DNA of 64,000 nt, taken from Bacillus mobilis. Lineage in GTDB: Bacteria; Bacillota; Bacilli; Bacillales; Bacillaceae_G. The notes under the pieces were generated by a model, which saw only the letters and a program-made list of their open reading frames with translations, searched no databases and was not told the origin of the DNA. The position numbers and the translations under genes are program-made. This document shows, one piece after another, positions 52,372 through 60,736 of the stretch (positions within the stretch are counted from its first letter, which is position 1; the number at the start of each line of letters is the position of its first letter). The stretch lies in NCBI RefSeq assembly GCF_001884045.1, contig NZ_MACF01000071.1, forward strand, positions 62,001 through 126,000. The letters run 5' to 3'.

Positions 52372-53310
52372 ATGAGAAAAGGAAAAATCCCTATTGTTTT
52401 TATCCCAGGGCTTTTCGGTTCTATGAGTAATAATATTATTCCAGGTACCGGTAATTGGGGCTTTGGACTTGCTGCGTTTGTTTATGAGCCATTCATCATG
52501 ATGTTAGAAAGTATGGGTTACAAACGAAATAAAGACTTGTTCATCTGTTTTTATGATTGGCAGCAGCGCATTGTTTTTTCTACACAAAAATATTTATTAC
52601 AAACGATTGCCTATGCGAAAAAAATTACAGGTTGCGATAAACTAAATCTAATATGCCATAGTATGGGCGGACTTCTTGGACGTACTTACGTTCAAAGTGA
52701 CGAATATAAAAATGATGTGAATCAGCTTATTATACTCTGTACACCAAACGCTGGGTCTCCAGCAAATTATAGTTATTGGACTGAGGGCAGTCTTCCTGTC
52801 CATGCCTCTTCTAAAATAAATATCGTCCATTTTTATATGGAACAATACATTCACTATTTAGGCACCTTACATAACATGAATACAGTTGAGGCGATACATC
52901 TTTACTTTCCAGGATTACAAGATGTTATTCCGTGTAAAGATTACGGAAATTATTTATTTACAAGATTCGGCTCTTCGATTACATTTCTTCCTTATAGTAG
53001 GATGAACACGAAAAAACCTTTCCTCGATGCATTAAATGAAAATAGATTTATGATACAAAAAAGAAATATTGAAACTATACTCATTACCGAGGATGGAGAG
53101 GAAACCATTCAATATTTACAAGTTGTCCCTTCATATTCCAAACTGAAATGGACAGACGGCAAAGTCGTCGGTGATATACTGACAAAACATGGTGATGGTA
53201 ACGCTGTTCTACATAGCGTTTTTCTTCTGGAGGGAAATAAATATGTTGTGCATGCTTCACATAACGAAGTGCTCTACAAAAGCATCCCTATATTACAAAA
53301 GATACTCTAA
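52372..53310 (+). CDS. Alpha/beta-hydrolase, lipase/acyltransferase-like
   Basis: A 312-aa protein. VFIPGLFGS at the N-terminus is an oxyanion-hole loop. The nucleophile elbow is LICHSMGGLLGRTY (Ser about residue 97; C-H-S-M-G replaces G-H-S-M-G), as in PGAP1/LCAT-like lipases. The catalytic His is likely in VLHSVFLLEG near the end. AAAGGAGAG lies 5-8 bases before ATG 52372. It may hydrolyse a lipid or ester; no signal peptide is visible, so it acts in the cytosol or at the membrane. Confidence 0.78.
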   Translation: MRKGKIPIVFIPGLFGSMSNNIIPGTGNWGFGLAAFVYEPFIMMLESMGYKRNKDLFICFYDWQQRIVFSTQKYLLQTIAYAKKITGCDKLNLICHSMGGLLGRTYVQSDEYKNDVNQLIILCTPNAGSPANYSYWTEGSLPVHASSKINIVHFYMEQYIHYLGTLHNMNTVEAIHLYFPGLQDVIPCKDYGNYLFTRFGSSITFLPYSRMNTKKPFLDALNENRFMIQKRNIETILITEDGEETIQYLQVVPSYSKLKWTDGKVVGDILTKHGDGNAVLHSVFLLEGNKYVVHASHNEVLYKSIPILQKIL

Positions 53311-53319
53311 AGCACGAAT

Positions 53320-53355
53320 AAAAAAGGTGCGGCATGAAGCCACACCTTTTTTATT
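53320..53355 (+). terminator. Shared terminator of hydrolase and ABC-permease genes
   Basis: AAAAAAGGTG...CACCTTTTTT with a G-C-rich inner stem between convergent genes. Confidence 0.85.
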
Positions 53356-54500
53356 TAAACAAAGTTTCTCGCATCATTATTTCTTCCAAACTTATAAATA
53401 GCAATTAAGAAGAATGCAATCGCAAAGGCGAATAAAATTAAAATGTTTAAATACAACTCAGAGAATGGAATTCCTTGTTGTAGTTTTGATACAGTGTCTA
53501 ATAGCCATCTCTGCGGAAGAAAATCAGCTACTTTTTGTACCGCTTTCGGCATAATGTCATACGGAAAATAACATCCAGCTAGTAAACATGTCGGTACAAT
53601 AATCATATTTTGCAGTGCATTTGCTGATGCTGAGTTTTTCGAAAAAGCGACAAGGACTAACGATATTCCAATCGCTATTAAAGCAAATAGCATGAGTACA
53701 CCAATCATCACGATGAAAGGCATATTGATATTTATATGAAAAACATTCGTTAGGAATAAGATTGTAATTAGAATTTGTACTGTTAATAGCATCATATTTA
53801 CCCCGACATTAGATAATATGAACTTCTTCCCATCTATCGGCGTTGATATGAGTCTAAAATACGTTCTATTCTCTTTTTCTTTTAAAATCTGACCAGATAA
53901 GTTCGCTGCTGAAAACAACATAAACATAATAAGGTAACCCATCGTTTGGTTTGTCATATCTTTATTTTTCGAAGTATCTTCTAGCGTTTCAGTTTTCATT
54001 TTAAATGCACTTTTTTGATACCCAGCGTACATAGTATCAAATGTAATTTGATCTGTTCCTGCTACTTTACTAATAGCCGCTACATTATCAATATAATTGT
54101 ATAAATATGATTTTATAAAACCTGTTACTTGATCGCCTTTAATCGATGAAATTTCAATATGAGCTGGTTTCCCTTCTCGAACACTTTTTGAAAAACCAGA
54201 ATCTAATGTAATAACTCCATCAAGTTTTTTAGAAGTGAGTTTATCTTCTACTTCAGACTCCTTAACCTTACTCACATTCACATGATTTAATCCTTCTAAA
54301 AATTTCACCGTATCATTTGCTATAGATTGATTTTCTTTATTTATAACCCCGATATTTAACGTTCCTTGCCCCACATTCCCATACATTGAAAAGGAGATTA
54401 GCGTTCCGATTATCGGCAAACTAATAATAATGAATAACCCTTTTTTATTTTTCAAAAGTACAGATAACGTTTTTTGTATGAGCCATAAAATATCTTTCAT
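53355..54500 (-). CDS. ABC-2 type exporter permease B
   Basis: About 381 aa from ATG 54500 with GGAGGGG 7-9 bases upstream. One N-terminal helix, a large extracytoplasmic domain (about residues 45-180), then five helices with the PNG..YF-like YLIMFMLFSAANLSGQILKE block. This is the ABC-2 / YhgE-like exporter permease form. It overlaps the operon tightly (1 bp after permease A stop). It works with the ATPase gene 55649-56590. Confidence 0.88.
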   Translation of the reverse strand: MKDILWLIQKTLSVLLKNKKGLFIIISLPIIGTLISFSMYGNVGQGTLNIGVINKENQSIANDTVKFLEGLNHVNVSKVKESEVEDKLTSKKLDGVITLDSGFSKSVREGKPAHIEISSIKGDQVTGFIKSYLYNYIDNVAAISKVAGTDQITFDTMYAGYQKSAFKMKTETLEDTSKNKDMTNQTMGYLIMFMLFSAANLSGQILKEKENRTYFRLISTPIDGKKFILSNVGVNMMLLTVQILITILFLTNVFHININMPFIVMIGVLMLFALIAIGISLVLVAFSKNSASANALQNMIIVPTCLLAGCYFPYDIMPKAVQKVADFLPQRWLLDTVSKLQQGIPFSELYLNILILFAFAIAFFLIAIYKFGRNNDARNFV

Positions 54501-54501
54501 A

Positions 54502-55611
54502 CTATAGCCCCTCCCGTCTACGTAATGCAATAATTGCAATTAATAAAAAGAGTGCCGAAATGCCAAGGTTTAAACATATTACTGGCAGTGCTGCACCTAC
54601 ATCATTTGCATAAATAATTTTCATAACAGCTGTGTTCGCCCACGTTAATGGTGATAAATTCGTAACGAAATTTTCTTCTATTACGAAATATGCACCACCA
54701 AAAATAGAAGCTAATTGCACTACTACCATAATAATTGCTCTTGATGATTCCGGTGTTTTTGTAATATATCCGATTCCTAAACCGAAACTAATTGCTAAGA
54801 AGACTTGTGTTAATAAAATAATAAATATGATTCCAAGATGGTCGCCCCAATTCGCTTGAAAAACAAATTTACTAAATAACATGACGAGTAATATGCACAG
54901 AGCATTTGCTACTAGGCTACCAAGTACTTTTCCAATGAATATTTCAGCCTTACTTATAGGTGCAGCAATGAGACGATCTCCTGTTTTACGTATTCGTTCT
55001 CCTCGAATTAAAGAACTTGCTCCCATCGCAGCATATAGTGCAATCATCGTTGTCATTACAACCGCATAGTAATCCATAGAACCTGGTTTTTTCGCAGCTT
55101 GTAAAGATGTTTCTTTTATATAATCATTATGATTTCCATTTGAAATAACTGCGCTCACCTTACTAGGATCAACTTTTGCAACTTCGGCCGCTACATTGTA
55201 CTTATCAACAAATGTTGTAAGCATGCCTTCCACAATACTTCCCTCAATACTACTTTTGTCACTTCCGTAAAATTTTGCACCATCTTTATTTAACTCTACA
55301 TAAGCAGCATATTTATTTTGCTTCACTTCTTCTTTCCCATCTATACTGCCGGAAGCTTTTTTAAAATGAATACCCGATTTATCGACTTCTTTCGTAAATG
55401 CTGCAAACGCTTGTGAAAGTGAGCTACTCGCTTCATCTTTATATAGTACTTGTATATCCTTAATCGATTGACTATCACTATTAAATGCATTTGTTAACGC
55501 TGTTCCTAATACAAGCATAAGCACAATCGGAAATGCTAACATAAAAACTAAAGTTCTTACGTCTCTGAAATCTCTTTTAATATGCATAACTGCAATATTG
55601 AAGATGTTCAA
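54502..55611 (-). CDS. ABC-2 type exporter permease A
   Basis: A 369-aa protein starting at TTG 55611, 8 bases after GGGAGG. It has the same layout as permease B: an N-terminal helix (LVFMLAFPIVLMLVLGTAL), an extracytoplasmic domain and five or six helices. The two permeases form a heterodimer with the single ATPase. Similar Bacillus exporters (YvfR-YvfS, LnrMN) expel lipid-active antibiotics. Confidence 0.88.
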   Translation of the reverse strand: MNIFNIAVMHIKRDFRDVRTLVFMLAFPIVLMLVLGTALTNAFNSDSQSIKDIQVLYKDEASSSLSQAFAAFTKEVDKSGIHFKKASGSIDGKEEVKQNKYAAYVELNKDGAKFYGSDKSSIEGSIVEGMLTTFVDKYNVAAEVAKVDPSKVSAVISNGNHNDYIKETSLQAAKKPGSMDYYAVVMTTMIALYAAMGASSLIRGERIRKTGDRLIAAPISKAEIFIGKVLGSLVANALCILLVMLFSKFVFQANWGDHLGIIFIILLTQVFLAISFGLGIGYITKTPESSRAIIMVVVQLASIFGGAYFVIEENFVTNLSPLTWANTAVMKIIYANDVGAALPVICLNLGISALFLLIAIIALRRREGL

Positions 55612-55648
55612 TTGATGAACCTCCCTTTACCTTTTCTTCATTTACATT

Positions 55649-56590
55649 TTATTTATCTCGTAAGTTTCGTCCAGTCAACGTAAGGAATACTGTTTCTAAA
55701 TTTGGAGCCTGTTCCTCTAACGAGCGGATTTCAATGTCATGATTAATGAAGTGTTGAATAATTTTATTTAAATTGTTTACTCCTGCATCCGAGTTTACTT
55801 TAATTACGTTCTCTTCAATTTGAACAGCTTTCACACCGTTTATCACTTTTAACTGTTCTACATCTAAATTTTCTACTGACTTCACTTCCACCCAAATATC
55901 TTTCGTATCAGTAATAATCGCTTTTAACTGTTCTTTCGTACCTTCTGCAATTACTTTACCGTGATCCACAATTGCTATTTTCGTACAAATCTCTTCTACT
56001 TCTTCCATGTAGTGGCTCGTGTAAATAATGGTACTTCCCATTTCATTTAATTTTCGAACAGACTGGAGAATATAGTTTCTTGACTGTGGATCAATTCCAA
56101 CTGTCGGCTCATCCATAATAATTAACTTCGGTCTATGAGCGATCGCACAAGCGATATTCAGTCTTCGTTTCATCCCGCCAGAAAAGTTTTTCGGGTAACT
56201 TTTATGTTTATCACTAAGCCCTACAAACTGAAGTGCTTCCTCTACTCTTGCTTTTAGCTCGGCACCTCTTAACCCGTACAATCCAGCAAAGAATTTCACA
56301 TTTTCATAGGCAGTTAACTCTTCATAAATCGCAATATCTTGCGGAACGATACCGATATTCATCTTCGCAAATCGATTATGTTTCTTTATATTTTTTCCTA
56401 ATATGCTAATTTCACCTTCATTACTTCTTAACAACCCAGCAATCATATTTATCGTTGTACTTTTACCAGCACCATTTGATCCTAAAAAGCCAAATATCTC
56501 TCCTTCTTTAATAGATAAAGACATATTATCTACCGCGATGAAATCACCAAATTTTTTCGTTAAATTTTTAATTTCTAATGTATTCATCAT
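55649..56590 (-). CDS. ABC exporter ATP-binding protein
   Basis: A 313-aa protein. Walker A GSNGAGKST (about 37-45), Q-loop VPQDIAIY, signature NFSGGMKRRLN (about 140), Walker B KLIIMDEPTVGID (about 160), H-loop STIIYTSHYMEE (about 195). A C-terminal extension of about 80 residues is typical of drug-export (DrrA/CcmA-like) ATPases. GGGGTGA lies before the paired ATG at 56590/56587. It has its own promoter region between it and the kinase gene. Confidence 0.93.
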   Translation of the reverse strand: MMNTLEIKNLTKKFGDFIAVDNMSLSIKEGEIFGFLGSNGAGKSTTINMIAGLLRSNEGEISILGKNIKKHNRFAKMNIGIVPQDIAIYEELTAYENVKFFAGLYGLRGAELKARVEEALQFVGLSDKHKSYPKNFSGGMKRRLNIACAIAHRPKLIIMDEPTVGIDPQSRNYILQSVRKLNEMGSTIIYTSHYMEEVEEICTKIAIVDHGKVIAEGTKEQLKAIITDTKDIWVEVKSVENLDVEQLKVINGVKAVQIEENVIKVNSDAGVNNLNKIIQHFINHDIEIRSLEEQAPNLETVFLTLTGRNLRDK

Positions 56591-56619
56591 TTCACCCCTA
56601 TTTCGGTTTCTCTGCTATT

Positions 56620-56710
56620 ATTATAAACAAAAAAAATGAACCCGCTCAGTGCAGAAGTTCATTCTTTTCACATGAGATTATTCACTTTTTTCATATGAGA
56701 TGATTCATCT
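56620..56710 (-). promoter_or_regulatory. ABC operon promoter with direct repeats
   Basis: On the minus strand TATAAT (56620-56625) lacks a good -35. Upstream, two 20-mers TGAATCATCTCATATGAAAA and TGAATAATCTCATGTGAAAA (56688-56707 and 56665-56684) match at 18 of 20 positions with 23-bp period, centred near -62 and -85. The layout suits activation by the adjacent response regulator. Confidence 0.6.
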
Positions 56711-56723
56711 TCGTCCCATTCTC

Positions 56724-57824
56724 TTATATCGGCAACAGCATTGTTACTGAAAAACCACTTGTTCCATCTACAATAATTTTCCCGTTTACTGACGCTGTTC
56801 GCTCCTCCATCCCCATAATCCCGAGACCTTTCTTAACGAGAGTTTCACCTTTTCCGTTATCCTTCACTTGTACTTTCACCATCTTGTTAAGTACATGAAT
56901 ATCGATTGAAATGACTGTCGCATCAGCATATTTCATCGCGTTCGTTAGTGCCTCCATAACATTTTCACCGATAATCTTCCACTGAATCGGTGAAATCATA
57001 TCTAAATTCCCTTTATATACGAAAGGAATATTTATATCATGCTTACCGGCAAATTCCTCTATGAATAATTTCATACGATGAATACCAATTTGCTCAGTTG
57101 GTGGCTTCATATTTTTTAATGTAACTCGAATACTTTCAATTCCATCTTTCGAAATATGAATTGCATTTTGTAATAAATCGGCAGATTTCTCTTTATCTAT
57201 CCCCATTAATCTCTTTGCCGCTTCCATTTGAATTAACGCCCCTGTCATCGAGTGGCCAATTTTATCATGAATTTCTTGAGAGAGCCGGTTTCTCTCTTCT
57301 AACTTAAATGTGTACTCTGATTGCTTTATGTACTCTTTATTTTCATGTAAGCTTTTCGTCAGCCGCTGCATATCTTTTCGCATCTTATCATTTTGTGATT
57401 CAAGCTTTAACACACGCGATATATACCGTTCTGCCATAGTTAATACAAGGAAAGAAAATGCAACAATTAATCCATATGTCATTCGGATACTTTCATCTGT
57501 AAAGATAATAGGAATCATCATAATGATAAAGAGATGCCATTTCTTCTCTATATAAGGAAATATAATTTCATATAAGTTCAATGGTAAAAACAAAATAAAA
57601 AACGGATGAACCTTCCATGCAAATAACATAACTACGCCAATTGACAGAGAAGTTAATATGTTTTTGTACGTATCTTTTTTAAATATGGAAATAAGCACGT
57701 TTACAGAAAGATATAAAAGCAAAGTAAGTATAATCCATGGTAAGTTCGCGACATTTAAATAAATGTAACTAAACACAATATATATAAAGACAATTAATTT
57801 ACTTACAATTAACCAAAATTCCAT
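56724..57824 (-). CDS. NarL-family sensor histidine kinase
   Basis: A 366-aa protein. Five to six helices occupy the first 140 residues, with almost no external loops. The HisKA_3 motif is RLSQEIHDKIGHSMTGALI (His about 188), and the HATPase domain ends with G-box VKDNGKGETLVKKGLGIMGM. DesK/LiaS-type kinases of this form sense membrane or cell-wall stress. It is 4 bp after its response regulator gene. Confidence 0.88.
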   Translation of the reverse strand: MEFWLIVSKLIVFIYIVFSYIYLNVANLPWIILTLLLYLSVNVLISIFKKDTYKNILTSLSIGVVMLFAWKVHPFFILFLPLNLYEIIFPYIEKKWHLFIIMMIPIIFTDESIRMTYGLIVAFSFLVLTMAERYISRVLKLESQNDKMRKDMQRLTKSLHENKEYIKQSEYTFKLEERNRLSQEIHDKIGHSMTGALIQMEAAKRLMGIDKEKSADLLQNAIHISKDGIESIRVTLKNMKPPTEQIGIHRMKLFIEEFAGKHDINIPFVYKGNLDMISPIQWKIIGENVMEALTNAMKYADATVISIDIHVLNKMVKVQVKDNGKGETLVKKGLGIMGMEERTASVNGKIIVDGTSGFSVTMLLPI

Positions 57825-57828
57825 ATCA

Positions 57829-58467
57829 CTAATCTACTTTCCCTGTTAAGTAATAAATCGCAATTTGTGTACGATGTTCAAGTCCAGTTTTCCCTAAAAC
57901 TGATGTAATATAATTTGCAATCGTTCCTTCTGATATGAAAAGTTGCTTTGAAATTTCTTTATTCGAGAAACCTTTCGCAATTAATGCGATAATACTAAGC
58001 TCCCTTTCTGTAAAAAGACTCTTATCTATTTTACATTCGTCCTCTTTGCTTTCCATTAAATTGCACTTAATTTTATCAAGCACTACATCTTGCATAACAG
58101 TTTGACCGTTATATACTCCTTTTATTGCATCACGAATACGCTCTGGATCATTATTTTTTAATAAATAACCTTTCGCCCCGTTTTTTACTGCGTCCAAAAT
58201 ATATTCATCATCATCGAACGTCGTTAAAATTAGCGGTTTCGTTTTCGTCTCTTCACAAATGAATTTCGTCGCCTCTACCCCATTCATGTTTGGCATACGA
58301 ACATCTAAAAGAGCGATATCAACGTCGTTCTTTTTGCAATAGTCCACTGCTTCTTTCCCATCATTTACTGTATCTACCACTTCGAACTCTTCATATGTAT
58401 TTAAAATAATTTTCATGCCTTCTCTAATAAAAGAATTATCATCTGCTATTAATATTTTAATTTTCAT
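57829..58467 (-). CDS. NarL/LuxR-type response regulator
   Basis: About 212 aa. Receiver: MKIKILIADDNSFIREGMK (acidic pocket), phospho-Asp in VDIALLDVRMPNMNG, Lys in GAKGYLLKN. Output: C-terminal LuxR HTH, ERELSIIALIAKGFSNKEIS then KQLFISEGTIANYITSVL. ATG 58467 fits the family N-terminus, though its ribosome binding site AAAGG is 15 bases upstream; GTG 58503 is an alternative. It likely binds the direct repeats ahead of the ABC genes. Confidence 0.88.
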   Translation of the reverse strand: MKIKILIADDNSFIREGMKIILNTYEEFEVVDTVNDGKEAVDYCKKNDVDIALLDVRMPNMNGVEATKFICEETKTKPLILTTFDDDEYILDAVKNGAKGYLLKNNDPERIRDAIKGVYNGQTVMQDVVLDKIKCNLMESKEDECKIDKSLFTERELSIIALIAKGFSNKEISKQLFISEGTIANYITSVLGKTGLEHRTQIAIYYLTGKVD

Positions 58468-58628
58468 GTTTGTTAGTATGGACCTTTCCCTACTAACATT
58501 CACATCCTTTCTTCACTTAACATTTCCCACTTGCTCATTATATACTTCTTTTTACCATTTTTTCACACCTTTTTTCATGTAGCCTCCTTTCTAAAAATAT
58601 ATTATTCTTTTTTTACAACATGTGTAGG

Positions 58629-58658
58629 GTGACCAGTCATTTCTTACGTCTATATAAT
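58629..58658 (+). promoter_or_regulatory. Promoter of the ECF sigma operon
   Basis: GTGACC (58629-58634), 18 bp, TATAAT (58653-58658): a weak -35 with perfect -10, sigma-A-like. A CGTC at 58647-58650 might instead be an ECF -10, but no matching -35 (AAC) is found at the right distance. Confidence 0.5.
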
Positions 58659-58687
58659 AGAATGCGTCAAAAAGGAGGGAGAGACCC

Positions 58688-59233
58688 ATTGAAGAAAAAC
58701 AATTAATTGAAAAGGCACAGCAAGGAAGCGAACATGCTTTTCGTATCCTTGTGCAAACATATCGTCACTATATTTTCCAAGTTATCTTTTCTATTTTAAG
58801 ACATGAAGAAGATGCGAAAGATGTTACACAAGAAGTATTCGTAAAAATCCACGCCTCTCTCCCAAATTATCAATTTCGCGGATTAAAAACGTGGATGGCG
58901 CGTATTGCCACCAATCACGCTATTGATTATAAGAGAAAAAAAGCTAGAGAAAACGAAGAACTCTCCTTATGTAAAGAAACTGAGGAAAATATAAAATCCT
59001 CTCAGAATATTGAGGCTTTATTATTGACGAAAGAGCAAAAATTACTCATTGCTCAAAAACTGAGAGAACTTCCTGAAAATTACCGCGACGTCGTTCTCTC
59101 ACATTATTTAGAAGAAAAAAGCTATCAAGAAATTGCTTTACAGGAAAACATCGAAGTGAAAACAGTCGAAATGAAATTGTATCGGGCAAGAAAATGGATT
59201 AAAAAACATTGGAAGGAGGAAGAGTTTCTATGA
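58688..59233 (+). CDS. ECF RNA polymerase sigma factor with apparent ATT start
   Basis: A 181-aa protein if it starts at ATT 58688, 9 bases after AAGGAGG. That start gives (M)EEKQLIEKAQQGSEHAFRIL, the expected region 2 opening; ATG, GTG or TTG do not occur in frame at this distance, and the next (GTG 58748) would cut into region 2. Region 2 has DVTQEVFVKIHASLPNYQF (promoter -10 recognition) and region 4 LPENYRDVVLSHYLEEKSYQ. Its stop overlaps the anti-sigma ATG. First of a four-gene operon. Confidence 0.85.
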   Translation: MEEKQLIEKAQQGSEHAFRILVQTYRHYIFQVIFSILRHEEDAKDVTQEVFVKIHASLPNYQFRGLKTWMARIATNHAIDYKRKKARENEELSLCKETEENIKSSQNIEALLLTKEQKLLIAQKLRELPENYRDVVLSHYLEEKSYQEIALQENIEVKTVEMKLYRARKWIKKHWKEEEFL

Positions 59234-59673
59234 CGCATTATTCAAAAGAAGATTGGCGCAATTATACTTTAGATTTTTTAGAAAGCAATGAACGTGAATC
59301 TATGGAAGAACACCTTTATGAATGTGATCATTGTTTAGCGCTTTATATGGAAAGTATCGATGAACAACACGAAAACCTTCCAATGATAAATGATGATTCA
59401 TTTACGAATGAAGTTATGACGCAAATTGATTTTGAAACGCTACAACCTAGTGAAAATATAAAAACAAACTCACTAAAGCGAACGATTATTCACTACATAA
59501 TTGCGACCGCAGCTACAATTATTTTTATGGTAAGTGGTTTATTCCAATATATTTTCACAGCGACATCAAATTTCGAGAAATCTTCAAAACATAACGAGTC
59601 TTCTATCTCACAACAAATTGTTAACAAATCGGTAGACACATCAAAAAAGGACGGAGGTTTAAAGCATGAATAA
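59230..59673 (+). CDS. Anti-sigma factor with zinc-binding N-terminus
   Basis: A 147-aa protein. ATG 59230 overlaps the sigma stop (ATGA) and has AGGAGGAAG upstream. The ZAS-like motif HLYECDHC (H-x3-C-x2-C, about residues 25-32) binds zinc and sigma in this class. One transmembrane helix (IIATAATIIFMVSGLFQYIF) leaves a short external tail. It should sequester the sigma factor at the membrane until envelope stress. Confidence 0.88.
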   Translation: MTHYSKEDWRNYTLDFLESNERESMEEHLYECDHCLALYMESIDEQHENLPMINDDSFTNEVMTQIDFETLQPSENIKTNSLKRTIIHYIIATAATIIFMVSGLFQYIFTATSNFEKSSKHNESSISQQIVNKSVDTSKKDGGLKHE

Positions 59674-60736
59674 AAATCCCTTTTTAGCACTTGTATTAGG
59701 GCTAATTCCCGGGCTTGGACATTTATATTTAAAGAAGTTTGGACGGTTTATTTTATATAGCGGAGGGGCTGTATTTCTATTTATCTTCGCAGCATTTTGT
59801 ACAATAGCATTAGGAGCGCGTGATATAGCTTTTCTTTCTCTATTTTTACTAGTCGTGTTATGGGCGATCAATTTATTAGATTTAGTTATCACTATTATTA
59901 ATCAATCGAAAAAACAAGCAACCGGAGAATTTACAGAGTCCTCTAAAGAGAGCGAACGATTTTATATCATTCTTCTATCAATCATCCCTGGACTTGGACA
60001 TTTTCAATTAGGACTTATGCAACGTGGACTGACATTTTTAGTCGCTTGCACAGGAATCGGAAGTATGATTATTTTCGTTGCACTTTTAACATCGCAAGAA
60101 AGTTTCCTAATCTTCCTTATTACATTACCTGTTTTATGGATTTACAATTTCTTCGATGTTGTTCAGCAGCTCCAGAAAAAAGAACGTGGCGAGCAACTAG
60201 ATGATCGTACTATTTTCGAAGAGTTTGAAGAACATCGTGAACAAGGAAAGAAGAATAAAACATTCGCTTCTATTTTAGCCATGTTCCCCGGAGCAGGACA
60301 TATGTATTTAGGTTTACAACGCCGCGGCCTTCAGCTTATGGCAGCCTTTTTACTTTCAATATATTTACTCGATTTATTAAGACTTTCTGCGTTTTTATTT
60401 TTAGTTCCAATCATTTGGTTCTACAGCTTCTTTGACGCTTTACAGCAAACTGCAAAGTATGGAAAAGAACGTGTACATGACGAACCTATCATTGATTATT
60501 TTATCAATCATCAAAGATGGATCGGTATTGGGTTAATTACACTCGGTGGTTATTATTTATTAGATCAAACACTCCTTCCTATTTTGAATGATTACTTTGC
60601 AACTATATTTAACATTCATCTTAGCGAGCTATATTATCGCTATTTCCAAACATCTATCGTTGCACTCCTCTTAATTGGTGGCGGCTTTAAATTGTTACTT
60701 GGAAATAAAGAAAACAAAGGTGGTACAAAAGAATGA
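59666..60736 (+). CDS. Membrane protein with three PG-GH-L repeats
   Basis: A 356-aa protein with about eight helices. The pattern P-G-x-G-H-x-x-L recurs three times: LIPGLGHLYLKKFGRF (about 13-28), IIPGLGHFQLGLMQRG (about 107-122) and MFPGAGHMYLGLQRRG (about 205-220). Each precedes a hydrophobic segment, so the protein arose by triplication of a unit. It overlaps the anti-sigma stop by 8 bp. Such proteins sit in ECF operons of unknown role. Confidence 0.8.
   Translation: MNKNPFLALVLGLIPGLGHLYLKKFGRFILYSGGAVFLFIFAAFCTIALGARDIAFLSLFLLVVLWAINLLDLVITIINQSKKQATGEFTESSKESERFYIILLSIIPGLGHFQLGLMQRGLTFLVACTGIGSMIIFVALLTSQESFLIFLITLPVLWIYNFFDVVQQLQKKERGEQLDDRTIFEEFEEHREQGKKNKTFASILAMFPGAGHMYLGLQRRGLQLMAAFLLSIYLLDLLRLSAFLFLVPIIWFYSFFDALQQTAKYGKERVHDEPIIDYFINHQRWIGIGLITLGGYYLLDQTLLPILNDYFATIFNIHLSELYYRYFQTSIVALLLIGGGFKLLLGNKENKGGTKE

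Noticed and set aside
58630-58660. ECF-type autoregulated promoter (CGTC) ahead of the sigma gene
   Set aside because: No AAC-type -35 lies 15-17 bases upstream of CGTC. A sigma-A TATAAT is a better fit.
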